A stretch of 64,000 nt of DNA from Tenrec ecaudatus (Eukaryota > Chordata > Mammalia > Afrosoricida > Tenrecidae). Position numbers and translations under genes: made by a program. The notes under the pieces are model-generated. The model was not told where the DNA came from and made no database searches. It was given only the letters and a program-made list of their open reading frames with translations. Shown here piece by piece: positions 53,073 through 64,000 of this stretch; the first letter of the stretch is position 1; every line of letters begins with the position of its first letter. The stretch is taken from assembly GCF_050624435.1 (NCBI RefSeq), contig NC_134539.1:123239525-123303524 (forward strand), written 5' to 3'.

Positions 53073-53500
53073 CTGTGGAGAAAAAGTTTTCACTTTAAAT
53101 TAAGGAATAATGTGTAGTAATAACTGTACTATACTCAACTGAATTATGTAAGCACAGTTCAGGGACCTGCCACGAAGTGAAGACACCTTGTAATCATCGC
53201 CTCCGTGAAGAAACAGGTCACTGCCAACACACCATCCACCCACGAGGGGGAGAAAAACCTTAACCAGGATGTAGCTAGCACCATAGATACTGGTTTGGCT
53301 TTGTTTTACATCACATACATTTCCTCTTATACTGGAGAAAATGGCTATTGTTGGATTATGGTCAGAAAGTAAAAGGAAATGCATTGTCCGATCCAGCGAG
53401 AGACATTGATAGAAGGAATAAAAGTAACAATTGATCGACTGCCCTCTATTTGGAGGCACCTGCACACACATAGGCATTTTGTCCTGTTAACCCTCACTGT
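53073..53500. other. PRR11 intron 1, nothing recognised
   Basis: No assignable feature. The 125-codon minus-strand frame (53100-53477) has no family motif. Confidence 0.45.
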
Positions 53501-53504
53501 CCTG

Positions 53505-53695
53505 CAAAGTACGGAGCCCCGGCTGCGCCGTCGACGGGACTGCTGAACTCCATCCGGCACAGGGATTCAGACCTGCCCGCAGCCCCATGGACTTCAGACG
53601 GAGCTATCTGTTCCTGTCCGGATCTACAGTGTCAGAAACCTGTACAGAGTTACGATGAGTCAAAATAGACTCAGTGGTAGTGGTTGTATACTGCA
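53505..53695 (+). mobile_element. AfroSINE, diverged, in PRR11 intron 1
   Basis: 'gtgtcagaaacctgtacaga' and 'ttacgatgagtcaaaataga' with 'ctcagtggtagtgg' give the 3' half; the head region is diverged. Confidence 0.6.
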
Positions 53696-53699
53696 AAGT

Positions 53700-54660
53700 G
53701 TCATCCCCGACAAGAAGGATTTTTAGTCCTCTTTTTACATAACAAAGAACTATGTTTAGGAAGATTAGATTTGCCTGATGTAACCCACTATGTTAGTAAA
53801 TCTAGATATGTAAATCTTCACGCACTATGTTCAAATACAATGAGATGCAATTAGTAGATTAAATAAGCGATTGAAGACCCACGTATTTCTAAACATTGAT
53901 TTTAGAGCATTTAAAAGCATTATCTTCTATATTTTCATTTTAATCCAGATCCTTTCTTGCAGAAAATCCAGTCAGGGCTGGTGTGAGCTGCAGCTTCAGA
54001 ACATTTTTGCTGCTTTTAATTGTTGCTACTGATGGAACAAAGATGCTGTTATTCAAGAAGCACAACTACAAATGCTCCCAAGGTCTGGGCTCCCCTAGGG
54101 CCTCCTTCCCTTCAAACTTAGATTTGCATAAGAACAATCTGCCTCTAAAGTACACATCCATCCTGCTTTGGTGCACTCAGTAACCGTGCAGTTCTTGGTA
54201 TGCACCTCTGCCCCTCCTGGGCTTTCAGACCCGGGTCTCCAGAGCCTCCCCCAGCCTGGCTGCCGGTTGTAAAGATAGACATGGCAGGGTTCCAAGGAGG
54301 GGTGGGTTTGCGGAGGACACCCCTATTAGCAGTAAGGTGACAGCACACGTATCTACAGTTCCACTCGGAGAGAGTGCTGTTCATAGCATCTTATTGAACA
54401 AATAGGTTCTAAATTAAATGAACAAATTAAATGTCCTTAATTGTCCTTAAAGCCTTGTAAGATAAAAAAAAAAGCCTTGTAAGAAACACTGAAACACAAT
54501 GGCTGACTCACCTTTACTATATTTCTATCTCTTTCTGTTGAAATAATGAAGAAGGCTGCATTAGACCTTAACTTCCAAAACACTTATTTGTACAAGTCGG
54601 CATTTTACAGTGGGCACCTCAACTCCATTTTGAGTCTTGACATAAGTTTAGCCTCCATTA
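53700..54660. other. PRR11 intron 1, nothing recognised
   Basis: No supported exon or named repeat. Confidence 0.45.
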
Positions 54661-54664
54661 GAGT

Positions 54665-54735
54665 TCATTCTGACCACAAACTGACCCACACCCACTGTCA
54701 CCGAGTCAATTCCAACTCAGAGGATTTCTGAGACT
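54665..54735 (-). mobile_element. AfroSINE 3' fragment
   Basis: 'cacccactgtcaccgagtca' and 'attccaactcagaggatttc' are the complement of the AfroSINE tail. Confidence 0.55.
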
Positions 54736-55534
54736 TAAAATGGGGAATTAGGTCAAGGCTTACAAAGCAGATCATGAATTAGATATTCAATAATAGAGAT
54801 ACATTTTGTTTTAACTCATCCATTTCAATCCCCTCAATGCACCATCACTTACCCACTTCCTCCCTATGCTTCTTATTTCTGGTGGTGGTGGTGGTGAGCT
54901 CAGTATGAAACCTGAACCAGACCTGAAGGGTGACCAGCTGCCCTAGACCTCTTCAGGAGTCACCTCAGGTGAGCCTGTCTTTGATCTGAACTCACTTTCC
55001 TTGGGCAGAGTTCTCCATGCTTCACTGAGGATTACATGTGCTTTCCTTTTTGCCTGGATTTCTGTTCTGTTTAGTTTGTCTAGCATTGGTGCATGAGCTC
55101 AACAGGATGAAGGTTATTCTATTTCTTGAAGTTTGGAGCCTGGGTCGACTAATATCAGGCCATTCCCCACTACTCCTTACAACCATCAATGCCTCCCTTT
55201 GGTCATGAGACAGGCTAGGCACGAGGCTACCTGCAATCTGTAAGCCACTCTTGTGCAACCAAGGAACACACTGGTCCATGCAAGAAAGAGACCGTCCAAT
55301 TCCCACATTGTTCCTCTATCGGTTTTTGTTACTCGGAGAAAGCCAAAAGCAGAGCTTCCACATGGTTTCTTGCCTCCAAAGTAATTAAAAATATGTTCTA
55401 CTTTGATGGTTCATGTACGTTTGGCTTTTTTTCCTTCCATGGGTAATTTTACATCTAAAATTCGACATTCTCCTCAGAAACCCAACCTCAGTATATGAGT
55501 GACATCACGGCCCTGCTACTTGCTGTTTGTTTGC

Positions 55535-55645
55535 TTTATTCCCAACAGTGTTATTGTCATATCATTCACATATCATACAATTCAATGGTTCAATCACATC
55601 AAGAAGAGTTGTACAATCATCAGCACAGTTTTAGATACCTGCTTT
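55535..55645 (+). mobile_element. Old L1-like 3' fragment
   Basis: 'tattgtcatatcattcacat' and 'atcatacaattcaatggttc' followed by 'gttgtacaatcatcagcaca' resemble the 3' region of old mammalian L1 elements. Confidence 0.45.
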
Positions 55646-55884
55646 TTAAAAAATACCTGGCATAACCATACTAAAGATAGCTCAGAATATCTGTGGTCAC
55701 TTTGAGGCTCTCTCGAAATATTTAAACTAATCTTTTTGGGCAGCAAATGCAAACAGCACAGTTCTCAAGTTAAACAAATTAGGTGGGCCATATATCTCAG
55801 TAGGTATTTTGAGGTTACTCAAAGAAATCAAGAAGGAAGAGTGTCTGTGTACAAAATACAGTCTCTAAAGTAAGTAAAAGATGT

Positions 55885-55935
55885 CCTACAGTTGCTATGA
55901 GTTGGAATGAACTCAACGAGCTTTTGAGTTTATGT
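55885..55935 (+). mobile_element. AfroSINE tail fragment
   Basis: 'gttgctatgagttggaatga' and 'actcaacgagc' match the AfroSINE/RTE tail. Confidence 0.5.
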
Positions 55936-55989
55936 CCTGAATTATTGTTACTAGGAAGGTGAATAGGATACACCCTGCCTACATTCTGA

Positions 55990-56440
55990 AAGTTTAGAGT
56001 TGGGAGGTAGAAAAGAAGAAATTAAACATTATTTTAATATGATACGTGTCATGATAGAATACACACAGGGGAGCAATAGAGGAAGGGCATGCAGTTCTCC
56101 CATAAGGGTTGGAGAGGTTTCTGGAAAAACTTTGGGCTAAATTGAGTTTTGAAGGTGAATCTAGGTTAGGGAGGGGCTGGTGAGAACTCATTCCACCAGA
56201 GGGAACAGCATGAGTAAAGGTATGGAAACGTAATAAAAAGGTATCTGAGAGGTTCTATAGCAGAAGTTGATATTGTTGATGCTTATGCTGCAGTATAAAG
56301 CTTTGGTAAGGCAGCCCTCCAAGGTGTGAATGCAACACACGGGCAAGGAGCAGGGAACCAGTAGAGAGGTCTGAGGGGCCAGACCCAATCCCAACTATGC
56401 GGGCAGCTGCCCCCCCTACCCCCAGAAGGAGTTACTTCAG
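55990..56440. other. PRR11 intron 1, possible L2 fragment
   Basis: 'tcattccaccagagggaaca' and 'gcatgagtaaaggtatggaa' suggest L2, but the match is short. Confidence 0.35.
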
Positions 56441-56449
56441 AGGACAGCA

Positions 56450-58290
56450 GTGAAGCTACAGCTCAGGGAGAGGGACATGTCTGATAAGAGCAAATGGGAG
56501 AAAATGAAGGGGGAGAAAGACAGAGTGGAGCACATCCTGACCCACCAATCCTTGAGGATGATATCCCTGCTCAGAGCAGCTAATGCACAGAGAAGACCAT
56601 ATGGTCGGCCCAACTACGAGACACGACATGCCTCACTGACTCATAGCCCTATGGGAGACAACACTGGAGACACAGTGTGGGAATTGTGCCCAATCTGACC
56701 CCACCCCACCAGGCAAAACACTAAGGGCGTGCAACAGAGCAGCAAGGGGAGCAGAGCAAGGAAGTCCTGAGGGACTACCAAAAATAGACTTTGGGGCTAG
56801 GGCATGGCACCCCATCACACTCACTGGAAAACACTCTTAAAGGTCAACAAACAGACCTCGAACTATTTACAGACTTTTCTTTTTTTAAATTATTTTTCAG
56901 ACTTTTCTTTTTCTGTCACTGTTTTCTTTTCTTTTGATGCTGTTTTGCTCTGTCTTGTTTTTATGCATATTATTATCTCTGGAGATAGGTTGGATAAACA
57001 ATCTGGAGGAGAAAACAAGGAGACCAATGGGTGGGGGTGGGGGGACGGCAGAGATAGGGGAAAGGAAGTGGTGTTAACAAACTCAGGGACAAGGGAACAA
57101 GTGATCCAAAATCAGTGGTGAGGACCGTGTAAGAGGCCTGGTAGGGCTTGATCAAAGGCAATGTAACCTAGAGGAATTACTGAAACCCAAATGAAGGCTG
57201 AGCATGATAGTGGGACAAGAAGAAAGTAAAAGGAAATAGAGGAAAGAACTAGGAGGCAAAGGGCATTTATAGAGGCCTAAATACAGGCATGTACATATGT
57301 AAATATATTTTCTATATGATGATGGGGAAATAGATCTATGTGCATATATTTATAGGTTTAGTATTAAGGTAGCAGATGGACATTGGGCCTCCACTCAAGT
57401 ACTCCCTCAGTGCAAGTTCTATTAAACTGGCATTCTATGATGCTCACCTTCCAGACACGATTGCTGAAGACAAATGGTTGCATAAACAAATGTAGTGAAG
57501 ATAGCTTATGGTGCCCTGCTATCAAAAGATATAGAATCTGGGATCTTAGAGGCTTGAAGGTAAACAAGCAGCCATCTAGTTCAGAGGCAACAAAGCCCAC
57601 ATGGAAGAAGCACACTAGCCTGTGTAATCAGGAGATGTTGAAGGGATCAGGTATCAGGCATCATCAGAACAAAAAATCAAATCATTGTGAATGTGGGGGA
57701 GTGCAGAGTGGGGACCCAAGTCCCATCTGTAGGCATCTGGACACCCCCTTACAGAAAGGTTACGGTGAAGAGACAAGTCAGAGTGCAGTGTAGCAATATG
57801 AAACATACAATTTTCCTCTAGTTCTTAAATGCTGCCTCCCCGCCACTAACATGATCCCAATTCTACCTTACAAATCTGGCTAGACTAGAGGATGTACACT
57901 GGTAAAGATAGGAACTGGAAATACAGGGAATCCAGGACAGATGAACCCTTCAGGACCAGTGGTCAGAGTGGCGATACCAGGAGGGTGGAGGGAAGGTCAG
58001 GTGGAAATGGGAAACTGATTACAAAAATCTATATATAACCCCCTCCCTGGGGGATAGACAACAGAAAAGTGGGTGAAGGGAGATGTCGGACAGTATAAGA
58101 TATGACAAAATAATAATTTATAAATTATCAAGGGTTCATGAGAGAAGGGTGGTGGGGAAAGAAAAGAAAAATGAGGAGCTGATACTAAGGGCTCAAGCAG
58201 AAAGTAAATGGTTTGAGAATGATGATGACAACAAATGTACAAATATGTTTGACACAATGGATGAATGTATGGATTGTGATAAGAGTTGTA
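56450..58290 (+). mobile_element. LINE 3' region (dominant family), 1.8 kb, in PRR11 intron 1
   Basis: One of the longest copies. It holds an upstream segment 'cacatcctgacccaccaatc', 'cacagtgtgggaattgtgcc', the T-rich stretch (56875-56990), the purine tract (57025-57070), middle modules (57360-57960) and the 3' region up to 'gattgtgataagagttgta'. The terminal 'aataaaatg' is missing where unrelated sequence and then the ERV-L LTR begin. Confidence 0.8.
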
Positions 58291-58306
58291 AGCTTGGGTA
58301 AGGAAT

Positions 58307-58850
58307 TGTGTTAGACAGGGTTCTCTAGAGAAACAAAACCAGATTGATAATAATTATATATATATTTATAAAGATAGATATATAACACAAGAAATGAACA
58401 GTTAAATTATAAAGCAGTACAAATAAATGGCTCAGTGCAACTCACTCCCATGAGAGAATTGTGAGACACTGGCAGTCCTTAAAGTCATGAGGACCACCAG
58501 GTAGTCCTCTGTAGAGAGATTCAGGCTATTCTGACACAGGCAGCAAACAGCAAGGCAGGTTACCAACAGTCACCCAGGTCACCAACAGTCAGTCCCCAGC
58601 TCAAGAGATGTAAATTCCAATTGTGTGGCAAAGCAGGTCTTAAAGGGACCTCAAATGACAGTGACACAGTTCGCAGGTTAGGTGTCCCACAGGTAGTGTA
58701 GCTTGCAAATTGAGGCACAGAAAAAGCGAGGCAGCCGCACACTGGTCCGATGATCAAAGAGCGAGAGACAAGAAAGGCGAGGCTCGCTGAACCATTTATC
58801 TCTCCGTCCTTCAGTTAATCCCACTTGTGTTTTTTGGCCAGATTGGCACA
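58307..58850 (-). repeat. 3' LTR of the ERV-L fossil
   Basis: On the plus strand it runs from 'tgtgttagacaggg' to '...ccagattggcaca'; 544 bp. It is followed (minus-strand upstream) by the polypurine tract. Related solo LTRs are at 3551-4056 and probably 25005-25385. Confidence 0.85.
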
Positions 58851-59261
58851 ATAAACTATCTCAATCCACCCCTTGCCAACCTGGCACCTGTACACAATTC
58901 TTTAGCCATATATACTTATATAATTTACGGACATTATTGAAATCACACTTATACTTATCATCAATCATCTATCATACATATAAATGAAAACACACTGAGT
59001 CCAATTGTATTTGACATATCATATACGAACAAAAGAAAGATATGCAATAAGCACATAAAAAGAAAATACATTGACAATTACAAACCTCACTTTTGCAATT
59101 GATCACGTGGTTTTAATTGATAGGTAGAACTACCTTCTACTACCCATTCTGTATTACCTTTGCCCTCAGCAAGCACCTCAGCTGGCTGTGGTTTTTGCCT
59201 GTTGGGGTGACCCAGACCTTCATTCCTGAGGGATCTGGGTCATTATAAGTCCTGTCAGTAT

Positions 59262-60221
59262 TCAGTGCTGTAATTTACCATTTACTTTAAACACAGGGCA
59301 TGGGAGCACTAAGAGTCGGCCTATGGGATCTCCTGGATTCCAGACATATTCTTCTTTATCTCCATTATGTAACACAAGTCCAATTTCTCCTTGGTAATCA
59401 GGATCAATCACACTACTCAGTATAGTGACACCCTTCCTGAGCTGTTGATCCAAAGGCATGAGAAGCCCAAAGTGGCCAGGGGGCATTCTCAGCTGCCAAT
59501 TCAGTGGAATCCGTCCTGTGTTTCCAGGTGGGAGAGTTCCTTTCTTCGAGACCAGGACCTCCAGGCCTGAGGAACACAGGGTTCCTGGGACAGGAAGCAA
59601 AAATGCTGCAAGTGGATCACTAGGAGTAATAGTGAGTGGTGCCACTCTAGGTTCCACCCCTGGGTTCCTGGTCCCATGAATTCTGGCTATTGGAGACACA
59701 GCACCATATATTGGCTGCTGGTTTAGAGCGTATACAGCTTCCTGGAGAACATTGCCCCAGCCCCGCAAGTTGCTGCCACCTAGTTGGCGCCATAATTGTG
59801 TCTTTAGGAGCCCATTCCATCGTTCTATCAAGTCGGCAGCTTCAGGATGATGAGGAACATGATACGACCAGTGGATTCCATGAGAATGGGCCCATTGCCG
59901 CACTGTATTTGCTGTGAAGTGAGTTCCTTGATCTGAAGCAATGCTATGTGGGATGCCATGCCGGTGGATGAGGCATTCTGTAAGTCCACGAATGGTAGTT
60001 TTGGCAGAAGCATCACGTGCAGGGAAGGCAAATCCATATCCAGAGTTGGTATCTAGTCCAGTAAGAACAAAACGCTTTCCCCTCCATGATGGAAATGGTC
60101 CTATGAAATCAACCTGCCACCAAGTTGCTGGTTGACCTCCCCGAGGAATGGTCCCATATCTTGGACATAATGTTGGTTTCTGCTGCTGGCAAATGGGGCA
60201 CTCAGCAGTGTCAGTGGCCAA
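59262..60221 (-). pseudogene. ERV-L integrase and dUTPase remnant
   Basis: The frame shows a zinc-binding end 'CPICQQQK', the integrase core with 'WQVDFIGPFP' and 'SDQGTHFT' and '...HPEAADLIERWNGLLK' (D,D,E-type positions), then a dUTPase-like part 'SVIDPDYQGEIGLVLHN' and 'GDPIGRLLVLP'. Part of a broken fossil. Confidence 0.9.
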
Positions 60222-60542
60222 GTCAGCCTTGGTAAGTGGAAGTCCATGTTGCTGTGCTCATGCATAACCTCCATCCCTACCACCATGTCCACTTTGTTCA
60301 TGTGCCCATTGGGTGATAACAGGGGTGGCAGAGGAAAGAAGAGGACCAGTCTCCACAGCGTGTGTCATCTTATCCACTTGATTGTTAAAGTCCTCCTCTT
60401 CAGAGGTAATCCTTTGGTGAGCGTTCACGTGAGATACAATTACCTTTACTTTCTTGGCCCATTCAGAGAGGTCTATCCACATACCTCTTCCCCACGCCTC
60501 CTTGTCACCAATTTTCCACTCATGGTCCTTCCAATTCTCTGA

Positions 60543-61112
60543 TCATCCAGCCAAGCCATTAGCCACAGCCCATGAATCAGTCAGTATACAGTTCACATCT
60601 GGCCATTTTTCCTTATATGCAAACTGAATGGCCAGGTGCATTGCTCGAAGTTCTGCCCATTGGGAAGATTTCCCTTGACCACTGTCCTGGAGGGAGAGCC
60701 CAGAAAAGGGCTGTAGTGCTGCTGCTGTCCACTTACGAGTGGCACCCGCATATCGTGCAGAACCATCCGTAAACCAAGCATGACTTTTTTGGTCTTCAGT
60801 TGAAGTATGGTAAGGAACTCCCAAGGAGGCCATAGGTGCAGACTGGGAGAAAGGAGGTAATGTGACAGGAGTGGAGACTGTTGGCATTTGGGCCACTTCT
60901 TCATGCAGCTTACTTGTCCCTTTATGTCCTGCTTTGGCCCGATCTCGTATATACCATTTCCATTTAACAATGGAGTGTTGCTGCGCACATCCAACTTTAT
61001 GACTCTGTGGGTCAGACAAGACCCAGTTCATGATGGGTAGCTCAGGCCTCATGGTGACTTGGTGGCCCATGGTGAGGCGTTCAGTCTCCACCAAGGCCCA
61101 GTAATAGGTCAA
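60543..61112 (-). pseudogene. ERV-L RNase H remnant
   Basis: 'AWFTDGSARYAG', 'SSQWAELRAMHLAI' and 'LTDSWAVANGLAG' are the RNase H D-E-D motif regions. Fossil. Confidence 0.88.
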
Positions 61113-61149
61113 CAGCTATGTTTCAAAGGGGGAGTAGTTGTTTGCAGAG

Positions 61150-62260
61150 GATGGCAAGACTTTACTCCAAAATCCCAACGGTCTATGCTGTGATTCACCA
61201 ATAGGGGTCTGCCAAAGACTCCACACTGAATCTTTTTCTACAACTGACACCTCTAGCACCATTGGGTCCCAGTGGCAAAGCAGTTTGTATGGCAGTCTGA
61301 CCTGTTGAAGAGCCTTTTCTTGTTCTGGGCCCCACTCAAAATTGGAGGCTTTTCGTGTGACTTGATAAATAGGTCAAAGCAGAACACCCAAGTGAGGGTT
61401 ATGTTGCCTCCAAAATCTGAAGAAACCCACTAGGCGTTGTGTCTCCTTTTTAGTTGTTGGGGGTGCCAAATGCAATAGCTTACCCTTCATTTTAGTAGGA
61501 ATATCTCGACATGCCCCACACCATTGGACCCCTAGAAATTTACTGAGGTGGAGGGTGTCTGAATTTTCATTGGGTTAATTTCCCAACCTCTTGTATGCAG
61601 ATATTGTACCAATGAATCTAGAGGCTTTGATACATCCTCCTTAGTGGGTTCAATCAGCATATTGTCATCAATCTAATGGACCAGTGTGACATTTTGTGAA
61701 ATAGACAGTTGATCAAGGTCCCTTTGGACTAAATTATGGCACAGGCCAGAAGAGTTGATGTACCCCTGGGGGAGAGTTGTGAAAGTATATTGTTGCCCCT
61801 GCCAGGTGAAGGCAAACTGCTTCTGGTGGTCCTTCAAGACTGATATTGAGAAGAAGACATTAGCCAGATCAATAGCTGCATACCAAGTACTAGGAGAAGT
61901 ATTAATTTGTCAAGCAATGAAATCACATCTGGATCAGCAGCTGCAATTGGAGTCACCGCCTGGTTAAGTTTATGATAATCCACGGTCATTCTCCAGGATC
62001 CATCTGTCTTCTTTACAGGCCAAATAGGTGAGTTAAATGGGGATGTGGTCGGAATCACCACCCCTGCATCTTTCAAGTCTTTGATGGTGGCACTGATCTC
62101 TGCAACCCCTCCAGGAAAGTGGTACTGCTTTGGGTTTACTATTTTCCTAGGCAATGACAGTTCTAATGGTGTCCACTTGGCCTTTCCTACCATGATGGCC
62201 CTTATTCCACATTTCAGGGATCCAATATGGGGGTTCTGCAGTTACTAAGTATGTCTATTT
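61150..62260 (-). pseudogene. ERV-L reverse transcriptase remnant
   Basis: '[20 protein letters not shown]' and '[10 protein letters not shown]' identify the start of the polymerase. A later segment near 61670 corresponds to the catalytic palm region. Fossil. Confidence 0.88.
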
Positions 62261-62599
62261 CAATAATGCATTCTGAAACTGAGAAAATAACCACAGGATG
62301 GGTCCAGGGGCCCACTGGACCCACAGTGAGGCATACCTGAGCTAAAACTCCATTGATAACTTGACCTCCATAAGCCCCACTCTGACTGGTGGGCCTTCAA
62401 GGCACTTTGGGTCTCCTGGAATTAGTGTCAGTTCCGAACCAGTGTCCAGTAATCCCCCAAAAGTTTGATTATTTCCTTTCCCCCAATGAACAGTCACTCT
62501 TGTGAAAGGCCGCAGGTCCCTTTGGGGAAGGCTAGAAGAAAGACTAACAGTATAGACCTTTGGTGATGTAGCAGGATCCTCCTTACAAGGGACCCGGCC

Positions 62600-63961
62600 T
62601 CCTCCTCATTCAAGGGGTTGTGGGTCTGTAAACTAGCTCAGGTCTGGGATTGAGCGATCGTGACTGTCTACTCTGCTGTTCACCTGATCTACCATTCTTC
62701 CGCCTGTATAGATGACATATATATTTAGTAGGTTTCCCATCTGTTTAATTCCTAGGAACAACATGGCTAAGTAGCCAATGCGATAATTCCACATGAGACA
62801 GGTTGCTTTCATTACTACTGAAACCTTGTTGTCTATTATACCTACGCCCACCCTGTCTCTGTTGATTCAGTGTTGACACCTGCCCTCTACCATCATGGGA
62901 ACCAATCAGCCCCATTGTGGGCAAGTGTCGGAGTTCACTTAGGGCAGTGCCCACTGTTAATCCTGGTGCACATAGAATAGCAATTACAGGAGTCTTAAGA
63001 TGCTGGGGCCCACTTCACAAACTTGTTCCTTATGGTTGTGGTAAAGGGTATGCCCTCAGGACACCCCCTTTTTGGGCTATGGTAATATCCTGATAGATCC
63101 ATTCTAACATACCAATTTCTCTAAGCTTTTGGATGCCTTCCACTACAGTGTACCAAGGTAGGTCAGGTACTTCAAATTGGTCTAATCTAGGCCATCTGGC
63201 AGGTCGTGCTTCATTGAACCAACCAAATAAAGAATTAGATCCTCTCAGCTTCTCTCGCAGAGACATTGAAAGAAGAATCTGTGCTTGGGGGTCCCATATC
63301 CAGAACCTCAGACCGGTCTAATATTACATTTCGTGCACCAGTATCCCACACCCTTAGCAGCCATTCCCAGGGATATTCCCCAGGCTTCTGCTTGTACGTA
63401 TTTGAGAACTCGAGCAGATCTTTGAGTATAGGGAGCTTCTTCTTGGGTAATCATCTCAACCTCACCTTTAGGAGCTTTCTGAGACTTAATTTTAGTGAGA
63501 GGTCTAGCGGAAATAATGGGTGGTGAGGGTGTTTCCTGGGTGCTTTCAGCAATATCTTGTAAGGCATCTCCCTCTGGCAATGCTACTGATGCAGCCCCAC
63601 CTGGCATATCAACTTGAACAGTTTGGCTAATCTGCTCAGGTGTGGATTGTGAATTAATACTGTCAGCTGGGAGGGGTGGATCTATTGATTGGGGTGGGTC
63701 AATTGTTTCTAAGGGCTGTGGGAATAATGACAGATAAAGCTGGAAAGTGGGTAAGGACCAAGTCATCTCCGAGGCAAAGGAGAAACAAGAATAGACGGTA
63801 AGTAGGAGAGGGTTGTGCTCAGATTTGTATCTTAGAAAGAAAGCAGTATAATGGGTAAAGCCACCCAGGAAAACATGTACCGTGAATAGAACAGTCAGCT
63901 GATCACCAGACTCTGAGAGATCCCTGTGCAAGGGAGAGGTGGCAAAGGAAACAGGAAACAA
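62600..63961 (-). pseudogene. ERV-L gag-like remnant
   Basis: Lies upstream of the protease region. It has a proline-rich stretch ('PQSIDPPLPADSINSQS') and 'FGWFNEARPARWPRLDQFEV', in the place where ERV-L gag is expected. Fossil; the identification rests mainly on position. Confidence 0.6.
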
Positions 63962-64000
63962 AGGGCCAGAGAGGTAGAAAAGAGAGCTAAGAGAGAATGA

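Larger units (their letters stand above)
58307..64000 (-). mobile_element. ERV-L fossil (3' LTR, pol with dUTPase, protease, gag-like), runs off the window
   Basis: Order on the minus strand: gag-like (63961 leftward), protease with LDTGSELT near 62440, reverse transcriptase (62260-61150), RNase H (61112-60545), integrase followed by dUTPase (60221-59262), polypurine 'aaggggtgg', LTR (58850-58307). A dUTPase after integrase and the lack of env are typical of ERV-L. It is broken by several changes, although the integrase-dUTPase part keeps a long frame. The 5' LTR lies beyond the right edge, so its age cannot be taken from an LTR pair. Confidence 0.93.

Noticed and set aside
53100-53477. 125-codon minus-strand frame upstream of PRR11 exon 2 as an extra exon
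   Set aside because: No homology to PRR11 or any family I know; the exon 2 acceptor right after it is strong.
1-64000. CRISPR arrays, bacterial operons or a novel prokaryote-type system
   Set aside because: The window is clearly mammalian: spliced genes, SINEs, LINEs and ERVs. No regularly spaced short repeats were seen beyond microsatellites.

Overview
The window is mammalian nuclear DNA, most likely from an afrotherian (a tenrec-, golden-mole- or aardvark-like animal rather than a boreoeutherian). The evidence is the many AfroSINE copies (tRNA-derived head, 3' tail resembling '...ctatgagtc(g/a)gaatcgactc...'), RTE/BovB-type LINE fragments with the same kind of 3' tail, and the absence of any Alu, B1 or carnivore SINE. 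No database was searched, so the clade is an inference.

Two host genes can be read exon by exon, both on the minus strand and in the order known from human 17q22. PRR11 lies at 39262-53072 (nine coding exons, 368 aa; its non-coding first exon is expected beyond the right edge). SMG8 lies at 29726-35621 (four coding exons, 991 aa, the same length as the human protein as I recall it). The SMG8 start sits in a CpG-rich island about 3.6 kb past the PRR11 stop. SMG8 is a subunit of the SMG1 kinase complex of nonsense-mediated decay; PRR11 is a cell-cycle protein. GDPD1, the next gene in human, was not found in the 29.7 kb downstream of SMG8, which is mostly repeats.

Region by region. 1-8.2 kb: an RTE LINE relic, several 3' ends of one dominant LINE family, a solo ERV-L LTR, an AfroSINE, a small hAT-like element and a relic coding region of uncertain family. 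8.8-10.5 kb: a full-length U6 snRNA retrocopy fused to a 5'-truncated LINE, flanked as one unit by an 18-bp target-site duplication (TSD). 10.9-15.5 kb: a broken class I ERV with two LTRs and a tRNA-His-type primer-binding site. 17.3-18.2 kb: a mariner. 20-28.7 kb: dense LINE 3' ends, some nested. 29.7-35.6 kb: SMG8. 35.2-36.1 kb: CpG island. 39.3-53.1 kb: PRR11, with LINE, SINE and MITE insertions in its introns and a 41-bp 5S rRNA fragment. 53-64 kb: PRR11 intron 1, holding a LINE copy and an ERV-L fossil that runs off the window.

The dominant repeat is one LINE family known here only by its 3' part (up to about 2 kb: a T/G-rich stretch, a middle module, a G-rich purine tract and a terminal 'aataaaatg' plus A-run). 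It occurs about 19 times and fills roughly a quarter of the window. Several copies have clear TSDs, so retrotransposition by this family has been the main force shaping the locus.
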